Shown: positions 25,627-34,665, numbered from the stretch's first letter. The stretch: DNA of 46,393 nucleotides from Pseudomonadota bacterium (GCA_018240405.1 JAFEFW010000629.1:1-46393); one strand, 5' to 3'. Made by a program: numbers and translations. Notes: generated from the letters alone by a model not told the origin.

Positions 25627-26505
25627 ATGTTCAAGGGATCGCTCGTCGCGTTGATCACGCCCATGCGGGAAGATGGTTCGGTTGACGAGAAAGCCTATGC
25701 CGAATTCGTCGATTGGCAGATCAAGGAAGGCACCCACGCCGTGGTGCCGGTCGGCACCACCGGTGAGAGCCCGACACTATCGCATGACGAACACCGGCGG
25801 GTGGTGGAAATCGCCATCGAGGTCGCCAAGGGCCGCGTTCCGGTGATCGCCGGCGCCGGTTCGAACAGCACGGAGGAGGCCATCGCGCTGTCCCGCCACG
25901 CCAAGGAAGCCGGCGCGGACGCCACGCTGATCGTCACGCCGTACTACAATAAGCCGACGCAGGAGGGCATGTACCTCCATTTCAAGACGATCGCGGATTC
26001 GGTCGACATCCCGATCATCATCTACAACATCCCACCGCGCAGCGTCGTTGACATGAGCGTCGAGACCATGGCGCGGCTGGCGAAGCATCCCAATATCATC
26101 GGCGTGAAGGACGCAACGGCCAACCTGACGCGCCCGCTGCACACCACGATCGCCTGTGGCACGGAGTTCTGCCAGTTGTCCGGTGAGGATCACACCGCGC
26201 TGGCCTTCAACGCCTCGGGCGGCGTCGGCTGCATCAGCGTGTCGGGCAACGTTGCACCGCGCCTGATCAGTGAGATGCAGACGGCCTGGATGGAAGGCCG
26301 CCACGCCGAAGCGATGGCGATCCAGAACCGCCTGGTGCCGCTGCACGACGCGATGTTTGCCGAGACCAATCCGGGCCCGGTGAAATATGCCGCCTCGCTG
26401 CTGGGCAAGACCTCGGAGCGCTGCCGCCTGCCGCTGGCGCCGCTGATGCCGGCGACGAAGGAAAAGGTGAAGGCGGCGATGACCCAGGTCGGGCTGTTGA
26501 ACTAA
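25627..26505 (+). CDS. dapA: 4-hydroxy-tetrahydrodipicolinate synthase
   Basis: 292 residues. Condenses pyruvate and aspartate semialdehyde in lysine and diaminopimelate synthesis. The Schiff-base Lys161 is in GVKDATAN, Tyr133 in IIYNIPPRS (with Arg138), and Thr44-Thr45 in [11 protein letters not shown], all at canonical positions. Normal length. AGAGGGAAC stands just before the ATG. Followed after 70 bases by smpB in the same direction, with a weak hairpin (cgggcg/cgcccg, 26515-26534) in between. Confidence 0.96.
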   Translation: MFKGSLVALITPMREDGSVDEKAYAEFVDWQIKEGTHAVVPVGTTGESPTLSHDEHRRVVEIAIEVAKGRVPVIAGAGSNSTEEAIALSRHAKEAGADATLIVTPYYNKPTQEGMYLHFKTIADSVDIPIIIYNIPPRSVVDMSVETMARLAKHPNIIGVKDATANLTRPLHTTIACGTEFCQLSGEDHTALAFNASGGVGCISVSGNVAPRLISEMQTAWMEGRHAEAMAIQNRLVPLHDAMFAETNPGPVKYAASLLGKTSERCRLPLAPLMPATKEKVKAAMTQVGLLN

Positions 26506-26575
26506 CCGCCGCTTCGGGCGTTGCAAGGCGCCCGTTACGGGATTTCCCCGGCGGCGCCTGCAAGGCTTTAGGACC

Positions 26576-27058
26576 ATGGCTGAACCACGCAAGAAGGGCA
26601 TGATCTCGCACGGCGTTGCCGCGCAGAACCGCAAGGCCCGTTTCGATTATGCCATCGGCGATACGGTGGAAGCCGGCATCGTGCTGAAGGGGCCGGAGGT
26701 GAAATCTCTGCGCCTCGGCCGTGCCACGCTCAGCGAGGCCTGGGCCGGCGAGCGCGACGGCGAGGTGTACCTGTTCAACGCCCACATCCCGGAATACCAG
26801 GGCGGCGTGCTGTCGCGGTTTGAGCCGCGCGCACCGCGCAAGCTGCTGTTGAAAAAGAAGCAGATCAACCAGTTGCTGGGCGAGATCTCCAAGAAGGGTG
26901 CGACGCTGGTGCCGCTGCAGATCCACTTCAACGATCAGGGCCGCGCCAAGGTGCTGATCGGCGTAGGCACCGGCAAGCAGAAGCAGGATAAGCGCCAGGC
27001 AATCGCCGACCGCGATTGGGCGCGGGACAAGGCGCGGCTGATGCGGGCGCGGGGGTAG
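26576..27058 (+). CDS. smpB: SsrA-binding protein SmpB
   Basis: 160 residues. Binds tmRNA and brings it to stalled ribosomes. Family marks in order: ISHGVAAQNRKARFDYAIGDTVEAGIVLKGPEVKSLR, then EVYLFNAHIPEYQ, the RKLLLKKKQINQL block, and the basic tail GKQKQDKRQAIADRDWARDKARLMRARG. Normal length. The tmRNA gene itself is not seen in this window. The dapA-smpB order is common in alphaproteobacteria. Confidence 0.96.
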   Translation: MAEPRKKGMISHGVAAQNRKARFDYAIGDTVEAGIVLKGPEVKSLRLGRATLSEAWAGERDGEVYLFNAHIPEYQGGVLSRFEPRAPRKLLLKKKQINQLLGEISKKGATLVPLQIHFNDQGRAKVLIGVGTGKQKQDKRQAIADRDWARDKARLMRARG

Positions 27059-27092
27059 GTATCAGGCTTTAAACCGACGGCCTGGCGATATA

Positions 27093-27112
27093 TATTCCGA
27101 CGTGTCGGAATA
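27093..27112. promoter_or_regulatory. Perfect operator palindrome before the toxin-antitoxin pair
   Basis: TATTCCGAC-GT-GTCGGAATA: 9-base arms with a two-base centre, ending 3 bases before the antitoxin ATG at 27116. A -10-like TATATT (27091-27096) overlaps its left edge, with a weak TTTAAA (27068-27073) 17 bases further up. A protein bound here would cover the -10 box and the start of transcription, the usual arrangement for self-repression by an antitoxin. Confidence 0.7.
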
Positions 27113-27115
27113 ATT

Positions 27116-27778
27116 ATGAGCGCTGCCACCATGAGTGTGACCGCCGACGTGTTGCGCGTGACCGAGGCTGCTGTCGTATCCGGTGTCGGTGTGCGTGAGG
27201 TCAACCGCGCCTACGACGAGGGTATCCTGAAGGCCATGGTTGGTGCTGCCACGGACAGGCTCTTGTCTGTCGGCGCCTGCACGGCCGTGGCCTTTTACTT
27301 CGGTGCCGCCAAGCGCCTGACTGCGGAGGAGCGGCTTTTTGCGATCGGCCGCGTGGCTGCGCGGCTGAGGGCGATGACGGCGGACGACCTGCGTGACTCC
27401 GATGCGCGGGACTGGACCGTGCGAGATGACTTCCTGACCATCGACATGGCGCCCTTCGTGAAGGCAACGGCCGCAGGTCTCGACAGGCTGGCCGCGGCTC
27501 GGCAGGCGGTGGAGGCATCGGCGGATGTTCTAGGCGGCATGCCGGTCCTGAAAGGGACACGTGTGCCGGTGTATGACGTGGCGGCGTCCGTCGCAGCCGG
27601 ACAGACGCAGATGGCACTCCTGGCCGCCTTTCCAATGTTGTCGAGCGAGCAAATCAATCTCGCAACGGTATACGCCGATGCATATCCCTCACGAGGGCGG
27701 CCCCGCCTGAGCCCGCTCCCGTCACAGGCCCGTTTGATCTCGGAACGGCGAGTGCCGCGGCGGCGTCATGGCGAATGA
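27116..27778 (+). CDS. DUF433 antitoxin with N-terminal DNA-binding domain
   Basis: 220 residues; the ATG at 27131 (Met6) is an alternative start and neither has a clear ribosome site. Residues about 10-60 (LRVTEAAVVSGVGVREVNRAYDEGIL) look like a MerR/HTH-type DNA-binding segment. Residues about 137-195 are a DUF433 domain: DVLGGMPVLKGTRVPVYDVAASVA, then LLAAFPMLSSEQINLATVYADAYP. Classic DUF433 antitoxins are about 75 residues, so this is the long two-domain form. The stop overlaps the start of the toxin gene (ATGA). The perfect palindrome just upstream fits self-repression. Inferred to neutralise the DUF5615 protein. Confidence 0.85.
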   Translation: MSAATMSVTADVLRVTEAAVVSGVGVREVNRAYDEGILKAMVGAATDRLLSVGACTAVAFYFGAAKRLTAEERLFAIGRVAARLRAMTADDLRDSDARDWTVRDDFLTIDMAPFVKATAAGLDRLAAARQAVEASADVLGGMPVLKGTRVPVYDVAASVAAGQTQMALLAAFPMLSSEQINLATVYADAYPSRGRPRLSPLPSQARLISERRVPRRRHGE

Positions 27779-28194
27779 AGCTCCTGATCGACGAGTGTCT
27801 GAGCCCGCACCTGACCGTCATGGCGCAGGAGCATGGCTTCGGTGACTCGTCGCACGTGGTCTGGCGCGGCTGGAGCGGTCTGAAGGACTGGCAGTTGAAG
27901 CCACTGATCCTTGCTGGCGACTGGCCGTTTGTCACACGGAACGCGATCGACTTTCGCGGGCCGCATAACGCGCCGGGAACGGCAGGTGAGTATGCCGATG
28001 TGGAACTGCATGCCGGCCTCGTCTGCCTGAGCGGACCGGCCAGCATGGACCTGGAGATGTGTAGCGACCTGTTTGCCCTTGCTCTGGAGGAACTGGCGCG
28101 TGAGCCGGACCTGATCAACCAGGTGCTCGAGGTCACCTTGGACGACGACGAAATCCTGATTCGGCGCTACGGCCTGCCAGTCGACCCCATCTGA
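27775..28194 (+). CDS. DUF5615 PIN-like toxin
   Basis: 139 residues. The N-terminal MKLLIDECLSPHLTVMAQEHGF carries the Asp-Glu pair typical of DUF5615/Mut7-C PIN-like nucleases. FVTRNAIDFRG in the middle matches the second acidic strand (vTrNxxDF). It is normally paired with DUF433 antitoxins, and the 4-base overlap here fits that. The C-terminal tail beyond residue 100 is longer than in minimal members. Its last 28 bases overlap, tail to tail, the end of the oxidoreductase gene on the other strand. RNase activity is family-level inference. Confidence 0.82.
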   Translation: MKLLIDECLSPHLTVMAQEHGFGDSSHVVWRGWSGLKDWQLKPLILAGDWPFVTRNAIDFRGPHNAPGTAGEYADVELHAGLVCLSGPASMDLEMCSDLFALALEELAREPDLINQVLEVTLDDDEILIRRYGLPVDPI

Positions 28195-31100
28195 TCCAGC
28201 GCCCGTTCCATCAGCCGGATCGAATGGATGGCCTCCCGCCCCGCCAGGTCGCGGATCTGGTGCCGGCACGACGTTCCATCCGCCACGATCACCTCGTCCG
28301 GCCCCGCGGCACGCACTGCCGGCAGCAGCGCCGCCTCGGCCATATCGCGCGACACCGCCTGCGTCTCCGCCTGATAGCCGAACATCCCGGCCATGCCGCA
28401 GCACGACGACTGGATCGGCTCCGCCTTCATGCCTGGAATCTGCTTCAGCATCGACAGCACGTCGCCGAACACGCCGAACGCTTTCTGGTGGCAGTGACCG
28501 TGCACCTTGGCTCCGCTCGGTAGCGGCTGAAGTGCAAGCTCCGGCTTCGCCTTGGCCAGGAACTCGCTGATCATCATCGCCCGCCCAGCGAATTTGTCGG
28601 TTTCCGCCCCTGGCACCAGCGAGCGAAATTCATCGCGCATCGTCATCAGGCAAGACGGTTCCAGGCCGACAACCGGGATGTCCTCCGGCATGCGGCGCAT
28701 GGTGCGCATCGCCTCGGCGCGGGCACGGTCGACCAGGCCGGCAGCGAGCCACGTGCGGCCGCAGCACAGCGGGCGTCCCTTCGTCGGCGGAATGATCGCC
28801 CGATACCCGGCAGCAGCCAGCACCTTCAACGCGGCACGCAGGTTCTCCGGTTCGAAATAGCGATTGAACGTGTCGGCCAGCAGGTAAACTGAACCTTTCG
28901 GATTGGCCGGAGCGGCGGCCGCGGCCTCCTCGTCGCGGAAACGGTTGCGGCTCCATTCCGGCAGCGGACGGGACGCCGCCAGCCCGAACCAGCGCTGGCC
29001 CAGCCAACGCAGCGGCTTGATCCGGTTGCGCAGATTTGCGGCGCCTGCCATACGCGAAACAATTGGCGCAATCCGCGGCAGCTCGGCGATCAACGTCTCC
29101 TTCCAACTGGTTCCGTAACGATCGGCGCGCGCTGCCGCGACCTCGATCTTCATCTTGGCCATGTCGACCCCGGTAGGGCATTCGCGTTTGCACGCCTTGC
29201 ACGACACGCACAGCGCCAGCGCCTCCTGCAGCGCATCCGATGACATCGCATCGGCGCCCAGTTGCCCGGTCAGCGCCAGGCGCAACGTGTTCGCCCGCCC
29301 GCGGGTCAGGTGAATCTCGTCGCGCGTTACCCGGTAGCTCGGGCACATCACACCGGCATCGAAACCACGGCAGGTGCCGTTGTTGTTGCACATTTCGACA
29401 GCGCCGAGCATGCCGCCGAGCGGTCCGGGATGGTCGGACCAGTCGAGTTTCGGGGTGAATTCAGCGGCGGCGGCGTAGCCGGGTCCGTAACGAAACAGCG
29501 TGCGGTCATCCATCTTCGGCGGCCGCACCACGCGATGTGGGTTCAGCAGACCATGGGGGTCGAAGGCATCCTTCACCGTTTCGAAGGCGCGGACGATTCG
29601 AGAACCAAACATCGGTTCATGGAACTCGCTGCGCACCAGCCCGTCGCCGTGTTCGCCGCTATGCGAGCCCTTGTATTCGCGCACCAGCGCGAAACATTCT
29701 TCGGCCACGGTGCGCATCTTGGCGACGTCGGACGGGTCCTTCATGTTCAGCACCGGCCGCACATGCAGGCAGCCCACCGAGGCATGCGCGTACCAGGTAC
29801 CCTTCGTCCCGTGCTTCTCGAAGACGTTGTTCAGCCGTTCCGTGTAGTCGGCAAGATCGGCCAGGTCCACGGCGCAATCCTCGATGAATGAGACCGGTTT
29901 CCCGTCGCCCTTCATCGACATCATGATGTTGAGCCCCGCCTCGCGCACCGCGGCGATATCGTTCTGGAACGTCGGATCGATTGCGTGCACCACCTCCGGA
30001 TGGCCAAGGTCACGCATCAGCGTTTCCAGGTCCCGCAGCTTCGCCATCAGCGGCGCGTCCTCGTGGCCGTGGAACTCGACGATGAGCAGCGAGTCCGGCT
30101 CACCGATCAGCATGCGGTCTATCGTTGCGCGGTAGATCGGAATGCTGCGGCCGAGGTCGATCATGGTGCGGTCGACCAGTTCCACCGCTTCGGGGTCCAG
30201 CGTGACGATATGCTGTGCGGCAGCCATGGCGGAGCGGAAGTCCCCGAACTGGCAGATGCCCAGCACCTTGCGCGGCTTGATCGGGTGCAAAGCCAGTTCC
30301 AGCGCGGCGGAGAAGGCAAGCGTGCCCTCCGACCCCACCAGCAGCCGCGCCAGGTTGTCCCGTCCGGTCGCGCGGGCGGCCGGCGTCAGCGCGTCGATGT
30401 TGTAGCCACCGACGCGGCGCAACTGCTTGGGGAAGCGGGCGGCGATTTCCTCGGCCTCGGCTGCGCCCAGCGCGCGCAGGCGCTGGATCAGATCGGCGAC
30501 TGCAGGCGGCGTATCGTCGCTGAAATTGTCCGGCATCGCGCCGAACACGTGGCGTGACCCATCAGCCAGGATGGCATCGATCGCGCGCACGTTGTCGGCC
30601 ATCAGCCCGTAGCGGATCGATTTCGAGCCGCAGGAGTTGTTCCCCGCCATGCCGCCGATGGTGCAGCGCGCATGGGTGGAGGGATCGACCGGGAAGAACA
30701 GCTTGTGCTTGCGCAGCGCCGCGTTGAGGTGGCCGAGCACGAGGCCGGGCTCGACGGTGGCGGTGCGCGCGTCGGGGTCGATGTGGAGTATCCGGCGCAG
30801 GTGCTTGGAACAATCCATCACCAGCGCCCGATTGACCGTCTGGCCGCACTGGCTCGTGCCGCCGCCGCGCGGCAGCACCGGCACGCCTTCCTCGCGCGCG
30901 ATCGCCAGCGCCGCGCGGACGTCGTCGATGGTCTCCGGCACGATCACGCCGACCGGTTCAACCTGGTAGATCGAGGCATCGGTCGCGTAGCGGCCGCGGC
31001 TGGCGCGGTCGAACAGTACCTCACCCTTGATGTTGCGCGCGAGGCGCAGCGCGAGGGCGCTACTGTCCGTGATCGATGGATCGGCGAGGGAGGCGCTCAT
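28167..31100 (-). CDS. FAD-linked oxidase/iron-sulfur fusion (YdiJ-like 2-hydroxyacid dehydrogenase)
   Basis: About 977 residues from ATG 31100; an upstream in-frame ATG at 31142 would add 14 residues, and neither has a strong ribosome site. The N-terminal half is a PCMH-type FAD domain (LPRGGGTSQCGQTVN, HARCTIGGMAGNNSCGS) and FAD-oxidase C-terminal domain (SHSGEHGDGLVRSEF). Iron-sulfur motifs follow: CNNNGTCRG...MCPSYR and CVSCKACKRECPTG. The end is a GlpC-like cysteine-rich domain with GHCHQKAFG and SSCCGMAGMFG. This fusion is that of YdiJ (D-2-hydroxyglutarate dehydrogenase) and large D-lactate dehydrogenases. It passes electrons from a 2-hydroxyacid to the respiratory chain; which acid cannot be told. 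Confidence 0.9.
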   Translation of the reverse strand: MSASLADPSITDSSALALRLARNIKGEVLFDRASRGRYATDASIYQVEPVGVIVPETIDDVRAALAIAREEGVPVLPRGGGTSQCGQTVNRALVMDCSKHLRRILHIDPDARTATVEPGLVLGHLNAALRKHKLFFPVDPSTHARCTIGGMAGNNSCGSKSIRYGLMADNVRAIDAILADGSRHVFGAMPDNFSDDTPPAVADLIQRLRALGAAEAEEIAARFPKQLRRVGGYNIDALTPAARATGRDNLARLLVGSEGTLAFSAALELALHPIKPRKVLGICQFGDFRSAMAAAQHIVTLDPEAVELVDRTMIDLGRSIPIYRATIDRMLIGEPDSLLIVEFHGHEDAPLMAKLRDLETLMRDLGHPEVVHAIDPTFQNDIAAVREAGLNIMMSMKGDGKPVSFIEDCAVDLADLADYTERLNNVFEKHGTKGTWYAHASVGCLHVRPVLNMKDPSDVAKMRTVAEECFALVREYKGSHSGEHGDGLVRSEFHEPMFGSRIVRAFETVKDAFDPHGLLNPHRVVRPPKMDDRTLFRYGPGYAAAAEFTPKLDWSDHPGPLGGMLGAVEMCNNNGTCRGFDAGVMCPSYRVTRDEIHLTRGRANTLRLALTGQLGADAMSSDALQEALALCVSCKACKRECPTGVDMAKMKIEVAAARADRYGTSWKETLIAELPRIAPIVSRMAGAANLRNRIKPLRWLGQRWFGLAASRPLPEWSRNRFRDEEAAAAAPANPKGSVYLLADTFNRYFEPENLRAALKVLAAAGYRAIIPPTKGRPLCCGRTWLAAGLVDRARAEAMRTMRRMPEDIPVVGLEPSCLMTMRDEFRSLVPGAETDKFAGRAMMISEFLAKAKPELALQPLPSGAKVHGHCHQKAFGVFGDVLSMLKQIPGMKAEPIQSSCCGMAGMFGYQAETQAVSRDMAEAALLPAVRAAGPDEVIVADGTSCRHQIRDLAGREAIHSIRLMERALDQMGSTGRP

Positions 31101-31167
31101 GCGGTTGATCTGCCCTGGATGACCGGCCGCGTTGTGTCGCATGGCCTCTGGTTAGGCAACAGCCGCC

Positions 31168-32373
31168 CTATTGGAAGTCGACAACCTCATTATTCAGCGG
31201 AAGCTGGTTGCTGTGGGATCCGCCGAGTCTGGAGGCGTCGATCCTCACCGGCGTGCCCTTCTCCATCGGGTCGTCGGGCGCGTCCAGATCAGCGATGCCG
31301 CGGCTGACGAAGCGGGTAAAGACGTAGGGCAGCCCGTTTGCGTCGAGCGGCGATGGCCCGTCCATGACGTGGAAATGCAAATGCGGCGCGCTGGAGTTGC
31401 CGGTATTGCCCAGCAGGCCGATCACCTGCCCGGCGGTGACGCGATCGCCAAGGCCGACCTTCAGGCTGTCGCGCTGCAGGTGCGCGTAGAAGGCGAAATT
31501 GCCGCCGCCAATGTCGATCACCAGCATGTTGCCGCCGATATTCTCCGTATTGATGCCTTTGGTGGGGCTGTTTGGCACCTGCTCGTCCGTGTCGTTATAC
31601 AGGTTTACGACCGTGCCGGCCGCCACGGCATGCACCGGCGTGCCGTAATAGGCGTAATCGGACAGTTTCTTGCCGTCGCCGGTGAACAGACGGTCCTGCT
31701 GATCAAGCCGAACCCAATCAATGGCAAACCGCTCCGGCACGCGGACCCGGCCGTTAATTGCCATGACCGCGCCGCGATGAGACGTGATGGCGTCGCAGCA
31801 GCCGTTCACTGCGACCCACCGATCGCCGCGGAGCGGTGGCTCAACAGCCAGGGCTGGATGGCCCAGTCCGGTTTCCGCGCCGGTGAAGGAGAAGGTCACC
31901 GGCAGCGGAAATCCGGCCGGCGGCTTCTGCGGTTTTCCGTCAGGCCCGGCAACCTGGCGTGTTGCTGTAATCCGGCCGGATACCTTGCCTGGCAGCGTGT
32001 CGCCGGCTGCAAAGCTGACGTCCATGAAGACAATGGCCATGCCTCCGGGCGGAACAACGTCGGGGGCGGCGTTGACACTGAATGGCTTGGTCATGGACTT
32101 AAGCCGTTCGCCGTCCATCGAGGCCAGCGAACGACCCTGCCCATCCGTCGCCTCGACCCGATCCAGGGTAATGTACAGGTTGCTTGGATTCGTCACCACC
32201 AGTTCAAAAGCCAGGTGGATACGGCCGTCGGCGCCTTGCACCGGGTTCGGCGCGCTGATCGGGCGGACGGCGATGGAACTGTAGACCTGGTCGGGTTTGA
32301 GTGACTGTGCTTGGGCGGATGCTGTTGCCCCAACACCGATTGTGCAGAACAACAAAAGCGTGGCGATTCGCAC
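31168..32373 (-). CDS. M23-family peptidase, secreted
   Basis: 401 residues from GTG 32373, chosen because GGGAGG lies upstream at good spacing and a signal peptide follows (MRIATLLLFCTIGVGATASAQA). An N-terminal beta domain of about 180 residues is followed by an LytM/M23 domain: YYGTPVHAVAAGTVV, GNMLVIDIGGGNFAFYAHL (His298), then SSAPHLHFHV (His331, His333). The usual first metal motif HxxxD just before the GTPV strand is not found; the position reads KKLSD. His199 (SHRGA) and Asp219 (RFAIDW) lie upstream and may supply those ligands in this subfamily. Function is either peptidoglycan hydrolysis or a regulatory non-catalytic role. Confidence 0.85.
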   Translation of the reverse strand: MRIATLLLFCTIGVGATASAQAQSLKPDQVYSSIAVRPISAPNPVQGADGRIHLAFELVVTNPSNLYITLDRVEATDGQGRSLASMDGERLKSMTKPFSVNAAPDVVPPGGMAIVFMDVSFAAGDTLPGKVSGRITATRQVAGPDGKPQKPPAGFPLPVTFSFTGAETGLGHPALAVEPPLRGDRWVAVNGCCDAITSHRGAVMAINGRVRVPERFAIDWVRLDQQDRLFTGDGKKLSDYAYYGTPVHAVAAGTVVNLYNDTDEQVPNSPTKGINTENIGGNMLVIDIGGGNFAFYAHLQRDSLKVGLGDRVTAGQVIGLLGNTGNSSAPHLHFHVMDGPSPLDANGLPYVFTRFVSRGIADLDAPDDPMEKGTPVRIDASRLGGSHSNQLPLNNEVVDFQ

Positions 32374-32767
32374 AGGTCTAACCTCCCGAGGCTGCTGACT
32401 GCTGCCTACCGTAACGGAGATAGACCGCAAGTGCCATTTGCGGCTGCAGACGCCGATCCGGCGCCCCCCAGCACCACTCCATTGCTTGGAAGCACTAAAG
32501 AGCGTGAGATGTCCAAGTGTCATACATAGACGGATTAAGATAGATAGGCACGATGACTGCATATTTTGATACATTAGGCAGTTTCATTGCGTCTTCGTGG
32601 AGAAAACGTGATCGAAGTACGTAAATTCCAGGGTTTCGGAATCAACAGTCCGTGAGCTACAAGGTTCGTGTTTCCTCCCCTAGACTTGCGCTGCGGGGGC
32701 AACAGTCTCCGCAGCGAATTTTTCGGGTCTACCAGCGAGGATCATTGTCAAGCGCCACGGTGTTTCA
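32374..32767. other. Divergent intergenic region with AT-rich patch
   Basis: About 390 bases between the M23 gene and the small rightward genes. The part 32490-32620 is AT-richer than the window and likely holds promoters. A 15-codon frame from GTG 32608 has a good ribosome site (GGAG) but stops at once, so I do not call it a gene. Confidence 0.45.
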
Positions 32768-32887
32768 TTGCGTACCACCCGCACTCCACGCGTCGCGTCC
32801 AGCACGCCTGGACTTCTGCCGATCCTGAATGCTCTCGGCATCATCGGCGCGCTGCTTGTCTTCTGGGCCGGGCTGTCTGCGCTATGA
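32768..32887 (+). CDS. Possible 39-residue single-pass membrane peptide
   Basis: A short frame from TTG 32768 ends in the hydrophobic stretch LPILNALGIIGALLVFWAGL, a convincing transmembrane helix. Its stop overlaps the next gene's ATG in the form ATGA, suggesting coupling. There is no clear ribosome site and the basic N-terminal part is low in complexity. It may be a real small protein or the end of a decayed one. Confidence 0.3.
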   Translation: MRTTRTPRVASSTPGLLPILNALGIIGALLVFWAGLSAL

Positions 32888-33177
32888 GCCGGGTGGTCAA
32901 GAGCATTGCCTTTGAGATCGCCGACATCCTCGCGATCAAGGACTGGGCGGAGCAGCACGAGGTACGCATGGTCATTCGGCTGGACCACGGCCTGGAGGAC
33001 GAAGATTATGAAGAAGTCATCGCCATCCACAACGATGCCGGCTCTTGTCTGCTGCTGATGTGGCGTGACCGGAGCGGCATCACGATACAACCGCTGCCAG
33101 GCCGCCGACTTCGCGTTGCATCCGTCAACCAGGCGCTTTTACGTCTGGCGGTGCGTCCGAATGTAATTGCAGGATAG
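32884..33177 (+). CDS. Small hypothetical protein (97 residues)
   Basis: MSRVVKSIAFEIADILAIKDWAEQHEVRMVIRL and onward: an alpha/beta protein with no cysteine-rich or membrane segment and an acidic middle (DHGLEDEDYEEV). The start at 32884 is chosen because it overlaps the preceding short frame and fits a typical N-terminus; a longer frame runs upstream to 32668 but is low in complexity. I do not recognise the family. The next gene, 47 bases downstream in the same direction, is also of unknown function. Confidence 0.6.
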   Translation: MSRVVKSIAFEIADILAIKDWAEQHEVRMVIRLDHGLEDEDYEEVIAIHNDAGSCLLLMWRDRSGITIQPLPGRRLRVASVNQALLRLAVRPNVIAG

Positions 33178-33224
33178 TAACTATCAGCTCACACCAAGAC
33201 GCCTCAACCAAGCGGAGAAAACTC

Positions 33225-33683
33225 ATGTCCAGCGTGCAACGGAACCGGTCGGGTGCAACAGAAGGTGGCGACGTTCGCAGCCTTTGGGGAGCGGTGGTGA
33301 TGCAGGCCAAGGCCGACATCGAGATGGAGCCGCTGCAGTCGCTCGAATATGCCCACGCCGTCGCGTTTTTCACCAGCGGCGGTGAGTGGGCCCATATGCG
33401 CACGACGATCGGCGACTTTCTGGAATTGCACCGCGACGATCTGGAAACGTTCGGTCGGGCCTGCATCAACCGGCGCCGGCAGGCGGAAGGCCTGGAGCCA
33501 CTCCCGCAGCCCGAGAAGCAATCCAAAGCGCATGCGCGCCGACCCGTTCCCAGGACGCCGGTGCCCCGATCCGAACCCGTGCAACCGGCCGCTCCGCGCC
33601 CGAGCCAGGTTCACCAGCATGGCCGGTTCAATCCGTTCTTTCCGCGCGGGGTCTACGCGACGCCCCTGGCCTCCGGCGTGTGA
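33225..33683 (+). CDS. Hypothetical protein (152 residues)
   Basis: The start at 33225 has GGAGAAA about 5 bases upstream. Residues 19-95 form an alpha-helical block (RSLWGAVVMQAKADIEM, HRDDLETFGRACINRRRQAEGL) recalling short proteins seen in phage and alphaproteobacterial genomes with a LWxAVxxQAxxD opening. The C-terminal 55 residues are Pro/Arg-rich and probably disordered (RRPVPRTPVPRSEPVQPAAP). Function unknown. Confidence 0.65.
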   Translation: MSSVQRNRSGATEGGDVRSLWGAVVMQAKADIEMEPLQSLEYAHAVAFFTSGGEWAHMRTTIGDFLELHRDDLETFGRACINRRRQAEGLEPLPQPEKQSKAHARRPVPRTPVPRSEPVQPAAPRPSQVHQHGRFNPFFPRGVYATPLASGV

Positions 33684-33725
33684 TCGCTTAAACTCCCGCC
33701 TCCAGACGGATGCGGGAGATCAACA

Positions 33726-34607
33726 ATGCCTTATGCAACGACCGACGACGGCGTGCGGCTCTATTATGAGGAAAGCGGCAGCGGCACGCCGGTCATCTTT
33801 GTCCACGAGTTTGCCGGTGACCACCGGTCGTGGGAAGCGCAGATGCGCCATTTCTCAAGGCGCTATCGCGCGATCACTTACGCCGCGCGCGGCTACCCAC
33901 CGTCCGACGTTCCGGACGATGCCGTAAAATATTCACAGGCTCGGGCGACCGACGATATCGCGGCGGTTCTGGACCATTTGAAGATCGACAAGGCCCATGT
34001 CGTTGGCCTGTCGATGGGCGGTTTCGCCACGCTGCATTTCGGTTTCCGCCATCCACAACGGGCGCTGTCGCTGTGCGTCGCCGGATGCGGGTACGGCGCC
34101 GAGAAGGGACAGACCGAAAAGTTCAAGGCGGAAGTTGCCGCCGTGGCGACGTTCCTGGAGCAGAACGGCAGCGCCGCCTTCGCCGAGAAATATGCCTTCG
34201 GCCCGACGCGCGTGCAGTTCGAAAACAAGGACCCGCGCGGCTTCGCCGAATTCAAGCAGCAACTGGCGGAACATTCTGCCGTCGGTTCCCGCAACACACA
34301 GCTTGGCGTGCAGGGCCAGCGGCCGTCGCTGTACGATCTGGTGGAGCAGATGCAGGCATTGACGGTGCCGGTGCTGGTGCTGACCGGTGACGAGGACTGG
34401 CCCTGTCTGCAGCCGGCCCTGCTCATGAAGCAGACGATCCCAACCGCCGCCCTGTCGGTGGTGCCGAACTGTGGCCACACGATCAATCTGGAAGCGCCGG
34501 ATGAATTCAACCGGATCGTCGGGGAGTTCATGGCGCAGGTGGACGCCGGACGCTGGGCGCCGCGCGATCCTCGTGCCATGGTCGCATCGATCCTGGGCAT
34601 GAAGTGA
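33726..34607 (+). CDS. Alpha/beta hydrolase
   Basis: 293 residues. Nucleophile elbow GLSMGGF with Ser96, acidic residue in LTGDEDWPCLQP, and histidine in NCGHTINLEAP complete the triad. The oxyanion segment reads VHEFAGDHRSW rather than the usual HGxx. A cap of about 70 helical residues (KGQTEKFKAEVAAVATFLEQ) lies between strands. The family covers haloperoxidase-like esterases, lactonases and C-C bond hydrolases; the substrate is not known. GGAGATCAACA lies before the ATG. No clear operon partner. Confidence 0.9.
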   Translation: MPYATTDDGVRLYYEESGSGTPVIFVHEFAGDHRSWEAQMRHFSRRYRAITYAARGYPPSDVPDDAVKYSQARATDDIAAVLDHLKIDKAHVVGLSMGGFATLHFGFRHPQRALSLCVAGCGYGAEKGQTEKFKAEVAAVATFLEQNGSAAFAEKYAFGPTRVQFENKDPRGFAEFKQQLAEHSAVGSRNTQLGVQGQRPSLYDLVEQMQALTVPVLVLTGDEDWPCLQPALLMKQTIPTAALSVVPNCGHTINLEAPDEFNRIVGEFMAQVDAGRWAPRDPRAMVASILGMK

Positions 34608-34665
34608 GTCTCCGCAACGGTCCTGTGATTGGACCGGCCTGACGCGTGCCCAGTACCGTTGCGGG

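Noticed and set aside
26515-26534. Hairpin cgggcg/cgcccg between dapA and smpB as a terminator
   Set aside because: The arms are only 6 bp and no T-run follows, so I do not list it as a feature.
32581-32773. A 12-base direct repeat (gtttcattgcgt) at 32581-32592 and 32762-32773
   Set aside because: A 12-base match is expected by chance in a window this long, and no other symmetry or element edge accompanies it.
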